Part shown: positions 1-7,935 of the stretch, one piece after another
Numbering within the stretch: position 1 is the stretch's first letter
How the letters are laid out: the number at the start of each line of letters is the position of its first letter
Assembly: GCF_015354405.1 (NCBI RefSeq)
Contig: NZ_JADKYP010000064.1
Location: 1 to 33,759, forward strand
From: Nocardia sp. BSTN01
GTDB lineage: Bacteria; Actinomycetota; Actinomycetes; Mycobacteriales; Mycobacteriaceae
DNA: 33,759 nt
Direction of reading: 5' to 3'
Position numbers and translations under genes: made by a program
The notes under the pieces: model-generated
Told to the model about the DNA's origin: nothing
Database searches by the model: none
The model's input: the letters and a program-made list of their open reading frames with translations, nothing else

Positions 1-45
1 GCTAGTCACCGCATCGGCGCCGGTTCCGACGCACCCGCCGTGCGA

Positions 46-681
46 TTACGGGACCGGCACCGACGGTTGCGCCATCACCGCGCGCAGACCGACGAGCAGC
101 ATCTTCATACCGCGCAGTTGCAGCGCCTCCACCTCGGAGAAATCGCCGCCGACTTCCTCGTCGACCCACTGGATGTAGGCCTGGCGGCTGGTGTGCACGA
201 TCAGCTCGGCCGGAAGTCTGCGCAGGAACGGATCGTCACCGAGTTCGACTCTCGCCGAAAGGAATTGCGTGATCGGCGCGCAGAGTTGCTCGCCCCATTC
301 CAGCCAGCGCAGACGGTACTGCGGCGTATGGATCATCAACGTCATGAATGTGCGGTCGGACTCGGGCGTCCGGCGCTTGTACACCTCGGTGGTGAATGCG
401 CGCGCCAGTGTTTCGGCGACGTCGGCGTCGGCCGGCGCGTTCTTCAGGAAGTCGATGATGATGGCCTGGCTGCGCCGGAACAGCGGCCCCATGACATCTT
501 CCTTCACCGGGAAGTGGCGGTGGAAGGTCCTCGGCGCGATGCCGACCGTCTCGCAGATGCGCTCCACGGTCGCGGAGGTGTCACCGTCGGCGACGAACAT
601 GTCGCGCGCGGTATTCGCGATGGCCAGGCGCAACTCCTCCGCGCGGCGTTCGGTCAGCGTCGGCCTGGACGACTTGCTCAC
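46..681 (-). CDS. TetR/AcrR family transcriptional regulator
   Basis: The product is a 211-residue TetR-type repressor. An N-terminal helix-turn-helix lies at about residues 38-58, where VERICETVGIAPRTFHRHF has the typical TetR recognition-helix pattern. The rest is an all-helical ligand/dimer domain without a recognisable ligand signature. The start is the GTG at 681: a strong AAGGAGG lies about 9 bases upstream, and the open frame that continues further upstream has no better site and runs through the divergent regulator. It is transcribed away from the IclR-family gene at 875, and the ~190 bp between them holds two palindromes that either protein could bind. No enzyme gene follows within the window, so its target is unknown. 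Confidence 0.88.
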   Translation of the reverse strand: MSKSSRPTLTERRAEELRLAIANTARDMFVADGDTSATVERICETVGIAPRTFHRHFPVKEDVMGPLFRRSQAIIIDFLKNAPADADVAETLARAFTTEVYKRRTPESDRTFMTLMIHTPQYRLRWLEWGEQLCAPITQFLSARVELGDDPFLRRLPAELIVHTSRQAYIQWVDEEVGGDFSEVEALQLRGMKMLLVGLRAVMAQPSVPVP

Positions 682-765
682 GACCTCTGTCCTCCTTGAT
701 CGCAGTCCACAGTAACGCGGTCGGGAAAACGCCTGGAGGGGTTCGCATCCGTCGATCTGTTCGAG

Positions 766-777
766 CACATCGATGTG
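766..777. promoter_or_regulatory. 12-bp palindrome between divergent TetR and IclR genes
   Basis: CACATCGATGTG is a perfect 12-bp palindrome in the regulator-regulator intergenic space, 85 bases upstream of the TetR GTG. A palindrome of this length can arise by chance in 34 kb, so position is the main argument for an operator. Confidence 0.3.
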
Positions 778-817
778 ATCTGCTTTACATCCATCTGCGC
801 CCTCCTTACACTCAGAC

Positions 818-834
818 CTGTCAGAATCTGACAG
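818..834. promoter_or_regulatory. 17-bp inverted repeat, likely operator of the TetR or IclR regulator
   Basis: CTGTCAGA-A-TCTGACAG is a perfect 8-bp inverted repeat around a single base. It lies 41 bases upstream of the chosen IclR start and 137 bases upstream of the TetR start. The length and symmetry match dimeric repressor operators. Which of the two regulators binds cannot be told from sequence; its closeness to the IclR gene favours control of that promoter. Confidence 0.55.
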
Positions 835-874
835 ACGGTCATATTCTGCAATGTCTGGCGGTCGGAGGCAACAG

Positions 875-1657
875 GTGGCAACGGTGCGGCTCGAACAAAC
901 CCCCAACGCGATGATCGATCGCGTGGCGTCCCTGCTGGAGGCCTTCGTCGGGCAGCGGCCCATGACGCTGGCCGATATCGCCCGGCGTTCCCATCTGCCG
1001 CGCTCGTCGGCGCATCGGATCCTGCAGCGGCTCGTGGAACTCGGCTGGGTGGAACGCCACGGCTTCGAATACGCCTTGGGCATAAGGATGTTCGAATTCG
1101 GGTCGCAGGTGGTGCGCCAGCGCAGCGTCAACGACGTGGCGATGGCCGTCATGACCGCACTGCACCGGCGCACGGGCCTGACCGCACATCTGAGCCTGCT
1201 GTCCGGCGCGGAGATCCTGCATCTGAACCGTGTGGGCGCCTGGCCGACGCCGGGCCGCCAGTGGGCGGTCGGCGCTCGCCAGCCCGTCGAGCTCACCGCG
1301 GCCGGGCACGCGCTGCTCGCCGCGATGGAACCGGAGCAGTGGCCCGACCTGCCGTTCGCCGGCGCGCCCACCTGCTACAGCGTGCGGACTCGCCGGCAAC
1401 TGGAACGCGAGCTGGAGAAGGTTCGCGATCGCAGCGGGGTCGCGGTGGACTCGCAGGGCTGCGCGCTGGGCGTGACGGTGGTCGCGGCCGCGCTCGACAT
1501 CGATGTCGACCGAGGTCGCGTGGCGGTGTCCCTGTGCGGTCCGACGCGCTCGATCAAAACCAGCGCGGTCGTCTCGGACGTGCGGCTGGCGGCGAACGAG
1601 ATCCGGCGCGTGGCGCTGGCGGCGCCGCGGAGGGGCCCGCAGCCGGTGCGCGTCTGA
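875..1657 (+). CDS. IclR family transcriptional regulator
   Basis: A 260-residue protein with an N-terminal winged helix-turn-helix (about residues 13-62; LADIARRSHLPRSSAHRILQ is typical of IclR) and a C-terminal effector-binding domain (about 80-250) with the family pattern LTAAGHALLA and RSGVAVDSQGCALGV. I place the start at the GTG at 875 because CGGAGG lies 6 bases upstream; an ATG at 851 in the same frame has no ribosome site. IclR proteins usually control a neighbouring catabolic operon, but here the neighbours are a divergent TetR regulator and a convergent dehydrogenase, so the regulated pathway is not obvious. A 17-bp inverted repeat upstream is a plausible operator. Confidence 0.88.
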   Translation: MATVRLEQTPNAMIDRVASLLEAFVGQRPMTLADIARRSHLPRSSAHRILQRLVELGWVERHGFEYALGIRMFEFGSQVVRQRSVNDVAMAVMTALHRRTGLTAHLSLLSGAEILHLNRVGAWPTPGRQWAVGARQPVELTAAGHALLAAMEPEQWPDLPFAGAPTCYSVRTRRQLERELEKVRDRSGVAVDSQGCALGVTVVAAALDIDVDRGRVAVSLCGPTRSIKTSAVVSDVRLAANEIRRVALAAPRRGPQPVRV

Positions 1658-1720
1658 CCGTCACGAGTAACCTTGCGGCACAGGCACTTTCGCAGGAGCG
1701 AGCACCGGCGCCCCCTGAAG

Positions 1721-2482
1721 TCAGGCGGGCTGGCCGATCGGACGGATCGTCACCGTGTTGAGGTCGACACCCGCCGGCTGATCGAGCGCGAAGCCGATCG
1801 CCTCGGCCACCGCATCCGGGCTCATCGCGAGGGGCGGAACCTGTCCGTGCCAGAACGCGGTGTCGATCATGCCCGGGTTCACGACCGTGACTCCGATGCC
1901 GCGGGTCGTGGCGTGCAGGCGGAGGTTCTCGGCGAAGCCGACCACGGCCCACTTCGTCGCGGAGTAGAGGTTGCCCGGACTGTTCTTGATTCCGGCCACA
2001 CTGCCGATGAGCACCAGCCGGCCGCCGGACCGTTCGAGGTGGGGCAGGGTCGCTGTCGCCAGCAGAGCCGGGCCGAGCACGTTGGCGAGCACCATCGGCG
2101 CCCACAGCTCCGGATCGCCGCCGTCGACGACGCCGGCAGCGCCGCTGCGGAAGTGATCCGCGGACGCCCCGCCCGCGTTCGCGACGGCCGCGTCGAGCGA
2201 CCCGAAGCGCTCCACCGTGCTGGTGACCGCCGTGTTCGTGGAGTCCCACTCGGAGGCGTCGGCCACCAGGCCCAGCACGCGGTCCGCGTGGCCGGCTTCG
2301 TCGAGGAAGGCCTCGAGCCGACCGGGATCGCGCCCGGTGACGGCGACCCGGTGGCCGCGCGCGAGCAGGAGCCGAGCGGTCGCGGCGCCGATTCCGCTCG
2401 TGCCACCGGTGATCAGGACCGTCTTCCCGGCCACCGGCGATGCGCCGGAATTAGTGAGTGTGTCGGTGAGTGAGGTGTTCAT
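1721..2482 (-). CDS. Short-chain dehydrogenase/reductase (SDR)
   Basis: A classical SDR of 253 residues, the usual length. Visible motifs are the nucleotide-binding TGGTSGIG (residues 25-32), NAGG (102-105), the catalytic Ser in IGSVAG (161) and YSATK (Tyr173, Lys177). The Rossmann loop with Arg at TGRD (48-51) suggests NADP(H), which is inference. The substrate is unknown. I start at the ATG at 2482, giving a short polar lead before the first beta strand. It is divergent from an XRE/MmyB-type regulator at 2584, a common arrangement in actinobacteria in which the regulator represses the adjacent oxidoreductase. Confidence 0.9.
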   Translation of the reverse strand: MNTSLTDTLTNSGASPVAGKTVLITGGTSGIGAATARLLLARGHRVAVTGRDPGRLEAFLDEAGHADRVLGLVADASEWDSTNTAVTSTVERFGSLDAAVANAGGASADHFRSGAAGVVDGGDPELWAPMVLANVLGPALLATATLPHLERSGGRLVLIGSVAGIKNSPGNLYSATKWAVVGFAENLRLHATTRGIGVTVVNPGMIDTAFWHGQVPPLAMSPDAVAEAIGFALDQPAGVDLNTVTIRPIGQPA

Positions 2483-2533
2483 GACGTCCACTCTGTAGCG
2501 CGGCGCGGGCCCGCGACAGTTGCTCGCGAAGGT

Positions 2534-2548
2534 GGGGACGCCGTCCCC
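2534..2548. promoter_or_regulatory. Inverted repeat between divergent SDR and XRE genes
   Basis: GGGGAC-GCC-GTCCCC is a perfect 6-bp inverted repeat with a 3-base spacer. A second palindrome, CGCGGGCCCGCG, lies at 2504-2515. Both are in the 101 bp between the SDR and regulator starts, so either could be the operator for the XRE-family protein. GC-rich palindromes are common in such DNA, so this rests on location. Confidence 0.4.
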
Positions 2549-2583
2549 TGGCACCGTCCGCGCCGCCCAGGGAAGCTGGTTCC

Positions 2584-3447
2584 ATGTCGAACACGAGGTA
2601 CTCCGAACTCGGTGGCTTCCTGCGTTCGCGACGCGAGCGAATCCGTCCCGAGGAGGTCGGGCTCGCGCCCGGCCCGCGGCGCCGCGTCCCCGGTCTGCGT
2701 CGCGACGAGGTCGCCGTTCTGGCCGGGGCCTCGGTGGAGTACTACACCGAACTCGAGCGCGGTGCCGGCTCGCAACCCTCCGACCAGATGCTCGCCGCGC
2801 TCGCCCGCGCCCTGCGCCTCAGCCGCGACGAGCGAGACCATCTGTACCGGTTGGCGAACCGCTCGATCCCGCATCAGGGCGGGACGGCCGCACACGTCCA
2901 CCCCGCGATGCTCGACCTGCTGAGCCGGATCGACGGGACCCCGGCGATGGTGAGCACCGACCTGCACACCGTTCTGATCCAGAACCCGCTCGCCGTCGCG
3001 ATGCTCGGCGACCTCGCCGGGCATCACGGCCGCGCGGCGAGCTTCATCTACCGATGGTTCACCGACCCGGCCTCGCGGCGGATCTACCCGCAGGAGGACC
3101 TCGCTCCGCAGTCACGCTCGTTCGTCGCCGACCTGCGCGCGGCAGTCGGGCGACGCGGCCCGGGCGACAGCGAGGCGAGCGCACTGGTGGACGAGCTGTC
3201 GCAGCAGTCGCCGGAGTTCCGGGAGCTGTGGGCCGACCAGGACGTGGGGGTGCGCAGAGACGAGCGCAAGCGGATCCTGCACCCCACCGTCGGCATGCTC
3301 GACCTCACCTGCCTCAGCCTCTTCAGCGAGGACAGCCGCCAGCGGTTGCTCTGGTTCACCCCACGCGCCGGGACCGACACCGCCGAGAAGCTCGCGCTGC
3401 TGACCGTCGTGGGCACACAGGCGATGCACACCGAACCGGTCCGATGA
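2584..3447 (+). CDS. XRE-family regulator with MmyB-like ligand-binding domain
   Basis: A 287-residue regulator. Residues about 8-80 form a lambda-repressor-type helix-turn-helix with the characteristic LGGFLRSRRERI and VPGLRRDEVAVLAGASVEYYTELERG pieces. Residues about 100-275 match the MmyB-like ligand-binding (PAS-like) domain that follows this helix-turn-helix in actinobacteria. The ATG at 2584 is preceded by AGGGAAGC. It is divergent from the SDR gene, whose promoter it probably represses or activates in response to a small molecule. Its 3' end overlaps the end of the convergent gene at 3356-3685 by 92 bases. Confidence 0.88.
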   Translation: MSNTRYSELGGFLRSRRERIRPEEVGLAPGPRRRVPGLRRDEVAVLAGASVEYYTELERGAGSQPSDQMLAALARALRLSRDERDHLYRLANRSIPHQGGTAAHVHPAMLDLLSRIDGTPAMVSTDLHTVLIQNPLAVAMLGDLAGHHGRAASFIYRWFTDPASRRIYPQEDLAPQSRSFVADLRAAVGRRGPGDSEASALVDELSQQSPEFRELWADQDVGVRRDERKRILHPTVGMLDLTCLSLFSEDSRQRLLWFTPRAGTDTAEKLALLTVVGTQAMHTEPVR

Positions 3448-3685
3448 ACCGATCGAGTTCCGCAGCGGACCGGATCGATTCACGCAGCTGTGAGCAGTGC
3501 CGCATCGCCGCGTCCGAGAATGCGCCGGCGACATGACGTTCCACGCACGCGGCACTCGACTCCGCATCCCACTGAATGCTCGTCTGCGCCCAGCTGCTCT
3601 TGCGAGCGAGCACGCGCGCACCGCACTGCCGACACTCGACCGGCGCCATGGGAACTTCCCGGATGCGTTCGTCGATCGGCGTCAC
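3356..3685 (-). CDS. Small cysteine-containing protein coupled to KshA
   Basis: The GTG start at 3685 overlaps the TGA of kshA in a GTGA junction, so it is probably translationally coupled. The first ~75 residues resemble a small conserved protein that I recall beside ketosteroid-type Rieske oxygenases: VECRQCGARV near the N-terminus (Cys18, Cys21), then QTSIQWD, Cys47, and a late Cys64 followed by LRESI. Four cysteines suggest metal or Fe-S binding, but this is inference. Homologs as I recall them stop shortly after LRESI; here the frame runs ~38 residues further through Arg/Cys-rich sequence antisense to the end of the XRE gene, as if the native stop was lost. Function unknown. Confidence 0.7.
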   Translation of the reverse strand: MTPIDERIREVPMAPVECRQCGARVLARKSSWAQTSIQWDAESSAACVERHVAGAFSDAAMRHCSQLRESIRSAAELDRFIGPVRCASPVCPRRSAARASRRCRSRRVG

Positions 3686-4818
3686 GAGGTCGCCTCCGCG
3701 GCTTTGCGGGCGACGTTCTCGCGGACCTCCTCCTGCCAGGCGGCCAGCGGTCGCGTGGTGTCGAGTTCGAATTCGAACCGGTCGACCATTTCGGGGGTGA
3801 CATCGGCGACGTCGACGTAGAACTGCTGATACCAGCGGCGCAGCTGATAGACCGGGCCGTCCTCCTCGCAGAGCAGCGGATTGTCGATGCGTGCCTTGCT
3901 CTTCCAGATCGTGACGTCCTGTTCGAAGCCGAGTTTGACCCAGTCGCCGAGCGCGACGGCGGTGGCCATCGCCTGATCCTCGGGCAGCGTGTCGGACTTC
4001 TCGACGATGATGCCGTACTGCAGGACGAACGAATTCTCGTCGATCGGATAGTGGCAGTTGAGCAACACCGTCTTGTAGTCACCGTGCTCGTAGTGATAAA
4101 CGAGGTCGTCGATCATGAACGATGGCCCATAGTACGAGGCGACCGACGAGGTACCGAGCAGCTGCGGCTGCCCGACCGGTCCGGGCAGATCGTCGCGGGC
4201 GCCACTTTCGAAATACTGCGTCGCCACCGGTCCCTCGAAGACGTTCTTGAAGAAGGTCGGCAGCGAACCGTGGATGTAGAAGAAATGCGCCATGTCCACG
4301 ACATTGTCGATGATTTCGCGGCAATTCGTGTCGACGATCGTGGTGTACCAATGCCATTCGGTCCAGTTGGGATCGCCCGCGCCCGCGATCCGCGGGATGG
4401 TCACTCCCTCCGGCGGCGGATTGCCCTCGGGATCGTTCCAGACGAACAGCATGCCGTCCTGCTCGAGCGTGGTCCACGCCCGGGTACGGGCCAGCGGCGG
4501 CACCCGACGGGCGTACGGGATCTGCTTGCAGCGCCCGTTGCCGCCCCAGCGCCAGTCGTGAAAGGGGCAGGCGATCTCGTTGCCCTTGACCTCGCCGTCG
4601 GACAGGTCCCCGCCCATATGCCGGCAGAACGCGTCGAGGACGTTGACCCGGCCGTCCTCACCGCGGAAAACCACCAGTTTGGTGCCGAAGGCCTGGACCG
4701 CATGCGGCCGGCCGTCGGCGAAGTCTCGGATCAGCCCGAGACAATGCCAGCCGCGCGCGAATCGCGTCGGCACCGTCCCGGCCTCGATCTGGCGAACCTC
4801 GTCATGCGTCGTTGTCAT
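3682..4818 (-). CDS. kshA: 3-ketosteroid 9-alpha-monooxygenase, oxygenase component (KshA)
   Basis: KshA is the Rieske non-heme iron oxygenase that hydroxylates C9 of 3-ketosteroids; with 1,2-dehydrogenation this causes spontaneous opening of ring B. The product is 378 residues, the normal KshA length. The Rieske cluster ligands are CRH (Cys65, His67) and CPFH (Cys84, His87). The mononuclear iron ligands are His178 and His183 in DMAHFFYIHG and Asp301 in EQDVTIW. KshA hallmarks include GWHCLGL, DWRWGGNGRCK and PYARRVPPLARTRAW. The ATG at 4818 sits 2 bases after the kstD stop with AAGGA upstream, and the stop overlaps the next gene. The reductase partner KshB is not in the window and would have to come from elsewhere. 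Confidence 0.95.
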   Translation of the reverse strand: MTTTHDEVRQIEAGTVPTRFARGWHCLGLIRDFADGRPHAVQAFGTKLVVFRGEDGRVNVLDAFCRHMGGDLSDGEVKGNEIACPFHDWRWGGNGRCKQIPYARRVPPLARTRAWTTLEQDGMLFVWNDPEGNPPPEGVTIPRIAGAGDPNWTEWHWYTTIVDTNCREIIDNVVDMAHFFYIHGSLPTFFKNVFEGPVATQYFESGARDDLPGPVGQPQLLGTSSVASYYGPSFMIDDLVYHYEHGDYKTVLLNCHYPIDENSFVLQYGIIVEKSDTLPEDQAMATAVALGDWVKLGFEQDVTIWKSKARIDNPLLCEEDGPVYQLRRWYQQFYVDVADVTPEMVDRFEFELDTTRPLAAWQEEVRENVARKAAEATS

Positions 4819-4820
4819 GT

Positions 4821-6578
4821 TCACCGTCCTTGAAAAGAGAGATGTCCCGCAGCGGTTTTCGCGGCGATGTAGCCGAAGACCAGTCCCTGGCCGATGGTCG
4901 CGCCCGCGCCCGGATATGTGTTGCCGAAGGCATTGGCCGCCGTATTGCCGATCGCGTACAGGCCCTCGATGACGCTGCCGTCCTCGCGCAGCACGCGGGC
5001 CGATCCGTCCGCGCGCACACCGCCGCACGTGCCGAGGTCGGACAGCACCAGCTTCACCGCGTACAAGGCTCCCTTCCCGCCCAGCGGCCGCAGATTCGGG
5101 TTCGGGCCGATCGTGGGGTCGCCGTAGTAGCGGTCGTAGGCGCTTGCGCCCCTGGCGAATTCGTGATCGACACCCAGCTCCGCGGAGGCGTTGAAGCTGT
5201 CGAAGGTCGCGGCGAACGCGTCCGCGGGGACACCCATCGCCCGTGCCAGGCTTGCCGGATCGGTGGCCGTCACCGCGATGCGGTTGTCGTACCAGGGCTG
5301 AGGCAACGGCTGGCGCGGGAACAGGCCCGCGGCGAAGATGTAGCTGTTGCGGTAGCGCTGATCGAAAACGAGCCACATCTGCTCCACCGGATCACCGGCA
5401 CGCTCACGCTCGAGCACCCGCTGACCGAAGGACATGTAGTCCGTTGCCTCGTTGACGAAGCGCCGCCCGCTCTGGTCGACGATGAACGATCCGGGCAGCG
5501 CACGCTCCGCCAGCAGCACCGCCGGCTGCCCGCCGGGAAGCGCGGCCACGGCCGGGAACCACCATGCCTGATCCATCAGCCCGATCGCCGCACCGGCCTG
5601 CTGCGCCACGGTGATGGCATCGCCGGTATTGGTGTCGCAGCCGAGGCTCGCATGCTCGACCAGCCTGTCCGACTGGTACTTTCGCCGCATCTCGGTGTCG
5701 TGGTCGAACCCACCGGCGGCCAGCACCACTGCGCGCCGGGCGGTGATCTCGGTGCGGACGCCGTCGCGGTCGACCACCGCTCCGGTGACCGCGCCGTCCT
5801 CCCCCACCAGCAGGCGCACCAGCGAGGTGTCGGTCCAGATCGGAATTCCGGCGCGCAGCGCGCCCGCGAACAGGCCCGCCGCGAGCGCCTGCCCACCGGC
5901 GATGTATTCGCGTTTGAAGACGAGTCCGCCCACGCCGATCGCCATGGCCTTCATGCCGCGCCACAGCGCCTTGCGCGGGGTGCGCGCGATCAGGTTGAGC
6001 CACTTGTAATCCGCGCCGGTCACCGGCATCGGCAGCCCGGATGCCTCCATCACCCCGGGACGCAGCCGCGACCGGTGCGCACCGAGCCGGGACGCGTCGA
6101 ACGGCTTGCACTCGCAGGTGCGTCCCGCCGCCGATCCGCCCGGCAGTTCGGGGTGATAGTCGGAGTAGCCGTCGGCCCACATGAATGTCATCGGAGTGGT
6201 CCGTGCGAGCATCTCGACCGCGGCGGGCCCGTGTTCGAGGAAGGCCGCGCCGCGTTCCCGCGGCGCCGAATCACCCACTACCGCTTCGACATACGCCGCG
6301 GCGGCGCGGGCATCGTCGGCGGGCTGCTGTTCGCGCAGCAGGAAATTACCCGGCACCCAGAACGCCCCGCCGGAGCGGGCCGTGGAACCGCCGACATATT
6401 CCGACTTCTCCACGACCAGGACCGACAATCCCGCCTCGGCGGCGGTGAGCGCGGCGGCCAGACCGGTGCCCGATCCCACGACCAGCAGATCTACTTCGTG
6501 CTCGGCTGTGTGGTTTTCGCTGGAGTTCATCACCGATGGGCCCTTCATGCTTGCTTCATCTGCTTGGCCCGCAAACAT
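4821..6578 (-). CDS. kstD: 3-ketosteroid delta-1-dehydrogenase (KstD), FAD-dependent
   Basis: KstD introduces the C1-C2 double bond in ring A of 3-ketosteroids. An FAD-binding GSGTGL motif follows a beta strand near residue 35, the GGSTARSGGAFW segment is typical, and YIAGGQALAAGLFAG and the C-terminal NTYPGAGATIGQGLVFGYIAAK region match the family; the Tyr and last Gly of YPGAG correspond to active-site residues in characterised KstDs. Three starts are possible: ATG 6578 (GAGGGG 6 bases upstream), 6548 (ATGA overlap with the remnant ORF's stop) and 6530. I chose 6578 for its ribosome site; the true N-terminus may be 10-16 residues shorter. It lies in an operon with kshA. Confidence 0.92.
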   Translation of the reverse strand: MFAGQADEASMKGPSVMNSSENHTAEHEVDLLVVGSGTGLAAALTAAEAGLSVLVVEKSEYVGGSTARSGGAFWVPGNFLLREQQPADDARAAAAYVEAVVGDSAPRERGAAFLEHGPAAVEMLARTTPMTFMWADGYSDYHPELPGGSAAGRTCECKPFDASRLGAHRSRLRPGVMEASGLPMPVTGADYKWLNLIARTPRKALWRGMKAMAIGVGGLVFKREYIAGGQALAAGLFAGALRAGIPIWTDTSLVRLLVGEDGAVTGAVVDRDGVRTEITARRAVVLAAGGFDHDTEMRRKYQSDRLVEHASLGCDTNTGDAITVAQQAGAAIGLMDQAWWFPAVAALPGGQPAVLLAERALPGSFIVDQSGRRFVNEATDYMSFGQRVLERERAGDPVEQMWLVFDQRYRNSYIFAAGLFPRQPLPQPWYDNRIAVTATDPASLARAMGVPADAFAATFDSFNASAELGVDHEFARGASAYDRYYGDPTIGPNPNLRPLGGKGALYAVKLVLSDLGTCGGVRADGSARVLREDGSVIEGLYAIGNTAANAFGNTYPGAGATIGQGLVFGYIAAKTAAGHLSFQGR

Positions 6579-6664
6579 TCGTGACCCCTCGGTCGGCCAA
6601 TGCCTGTGCGATCCATATCGGCGGCGAGCACCCGGACATAGCCGAGCCCCTTGATTTCAGTCAT
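6545..6664 (-). pseudogene. 5' remnant of an extradiol (HsaC/BphC-type) dioxygenase
   Basis: The ATG at 6664 opens a 39-codon frame whose first residues, MTEIKGLGYVRVLAADMDR, match the start of the vicinal oxygen chelate domain of extradiol ring-cleavage dioxygenases of the HsaC/BphC type (normally ~300 residues). The next expected residues (W, then a conserved VLGL strand) are missing; instead TGIGRPRGHE and unrelated residues lead to a TGA at 6545 that overlaps an internal kstD ATG. The break is near 6607. I read this as a deletion that removed about 95% of the gene and joined its 5' end to the kstD leader. It may still be translated as a short leader peptide. Confidence 0.6.
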
Positions 6665-6713
6665 GGACAACCGCTTTCGGTCATGAAGTAACTCGCGTCC
6701 TGTTCGGGCTCGG

Positions 6714-7898
6714 TCAGATCATCACGCGCAGGGGACCCTGCGGTACTTCCACACCCAGTGAGGACATGGCCGCGGCGTGATAGGTCGTGCTGGAGACGTG
6801 GATGGCGTGATGCAGCCCCGCGTGGGCATCGCGCCAGAATCGTTGCAGCGCATTGTCCATGCGCAGCGCGTTGCCACCGGCGCGGTCGAAGATGTCGTCG
6901 GCGGCGCGGACGGCCCGCCACGCCGACCGGATCTGATCCCGGCGCACTCGGGCGCGCATGTCGAAATCGATCTCCTTGCCGGCGTCGACCAGATCCCAGA
7001 TGCGGTCGACATTGGCCAGCAACTGCTGCCGGGCGGCATCGATCTCGGAGGCCGATTCGCCGAGTGCGTGCAGGACGTAGGGGTCGTCCTTGACCAGAGT
7101 TCCGGTGGCCCCCACCCGATTTCGCTGATAGTCGATTCCGGCGGCCAGCACGCCCTCACAGATGCCGATCGTCGCCGAGGTGATGCCCAGCGGGAACATG
7201 GTCGACCACGGCATCTTGTACAGCGTTTCCGTCACCCCGTATTCCGCGGCCGCGCTCCCGTCGATGACCTTGCCCTGATCCATCACCCGGTAATCGGGAA
7301 TGAAGGCGTTCTTCACCACGATGTCCTTGCTGCCGGTGCCGCGCAGCCCGACCACATCCCACGAGTCCGCGACGATCTCGTAGTCCGAGCGGGGCAGGAT
7401 CACATGCAGCGGATGCGGCGGCATGACCGGTTTGCCGTCCGCACCGCCCACCAGGGCACCCAGGAAGATCCAGTCACAGTGATCGGTGCCGGAGGAGAAC
7501 TGCCAGCGCCCGCTCATGACGTATCCGCCGGCGGTCGGCACCGCGACGCCGCCCGGCATATACGGCGAGGCCATCCAGGTGTCGGTGTCCTCGCCGAGAA
7601 CCTCCTCCTGCACCTTCGGATCGGCGAAGGCGAGCTGCCATGGGTGCACGCCGACGATCCCGGCCACCCAGCCCGCGGAACCGTAGAGGCTCGCGGTCTT
7701 CATCACCGTCTCGGCGAACTCGCGCGGATGCGACTCGTAGCCGTTGTACTTCTTGCGCTGCAGCATCCGGATGACGCCGGCGTCCTTCAGCCCTTTGGCC
7801 ATGTCGTCGGGCAGCCGGCCCAGCGAATCACCCTCGTCGGCCCCGTTGCGAATCTGCTCGGCGATGCTGTCGATACTGCCGATCACTGTGTTGGACAT
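6714..7898 (-). CDS. HsaA-like flavin-dependent monooxygenase (acyl-CoA dehydrogenase fold)
   Basis: A 394-residue protein that follows the whole length of HsaA, the FMNH2-dependent hydroxylase that converts the phenolic seco-steroid 3-HSA to a catechol (about 390-400 residues). Family landmarks are GSAGWVAGIVGVHPWQLA (residues 73-90), FSSG (134-137), VVGLRGTGS (about 182-190) and QRFWRDAHAG (about 360). It differs from canonical HsaA at the C-terminus (LGVEVPQGPLRVMI), so it may be a paralog for another phenolic or steroid substrate. A flavin reductase partner (HsaB) is not present. It is the first gene of the minus-strand operon with kstD and kshA. A 15-bp inverted repeat lies about 40 bases upstream. 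Confidence 0.85.
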   Translation of the reverse strand: MSNTVIGSIDSIAEQIRNGADEGDSLGRLPDDMAKGLKDAGVIRMLQRKKYNGYESHPREFAETVMKTASLYGSAGWVAGIVGVHPWQLAFADPKVQEEVLGEDTDTWMASPYMPGGVAVPTAGGYVMSGRWQFSSGTDHCDWIFLGALVGGADGKPVMPPHPLHVILPRSDYEIVADSWDVVGLRGTGSKDIVVKNAFIPDYRVMDQGKVIDGSAAAEYGVTETLYKMPWSTMFPLGITSATIGICEGVLAAGIDYQRNRVGATGTLVKDDPYVLHALGESASEIDAARQQLLANVDRIWDLVDAGKEIDFDMRARVRRDQIRSAWRAVRAADDIFDRAGGNALRMDNALQRFWRDAHAGLHHAIHVSSTTYHAAAMSSLGVEVPQGPLRVMI

Positions 7899-7935
7899 AC
7901 GGCCAAGCTTGACCGCTCGGCCCCCATTTGTGACC

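Noticed and set aside
3490-4833. A 447-codon plus-strand open frame antisense to kshA
   Set aside because: It is a GC-rich shadow: no family pattern in its translation, while the opposite strand encodes a complete KshA with all metal ligands.
4812-6584. A 590-codon plus-strand open frame antisense to kstD
   Set aside because: His/Arg/Gly-rich shadow with no recognisable domain; kstD on the other strand is full-length.
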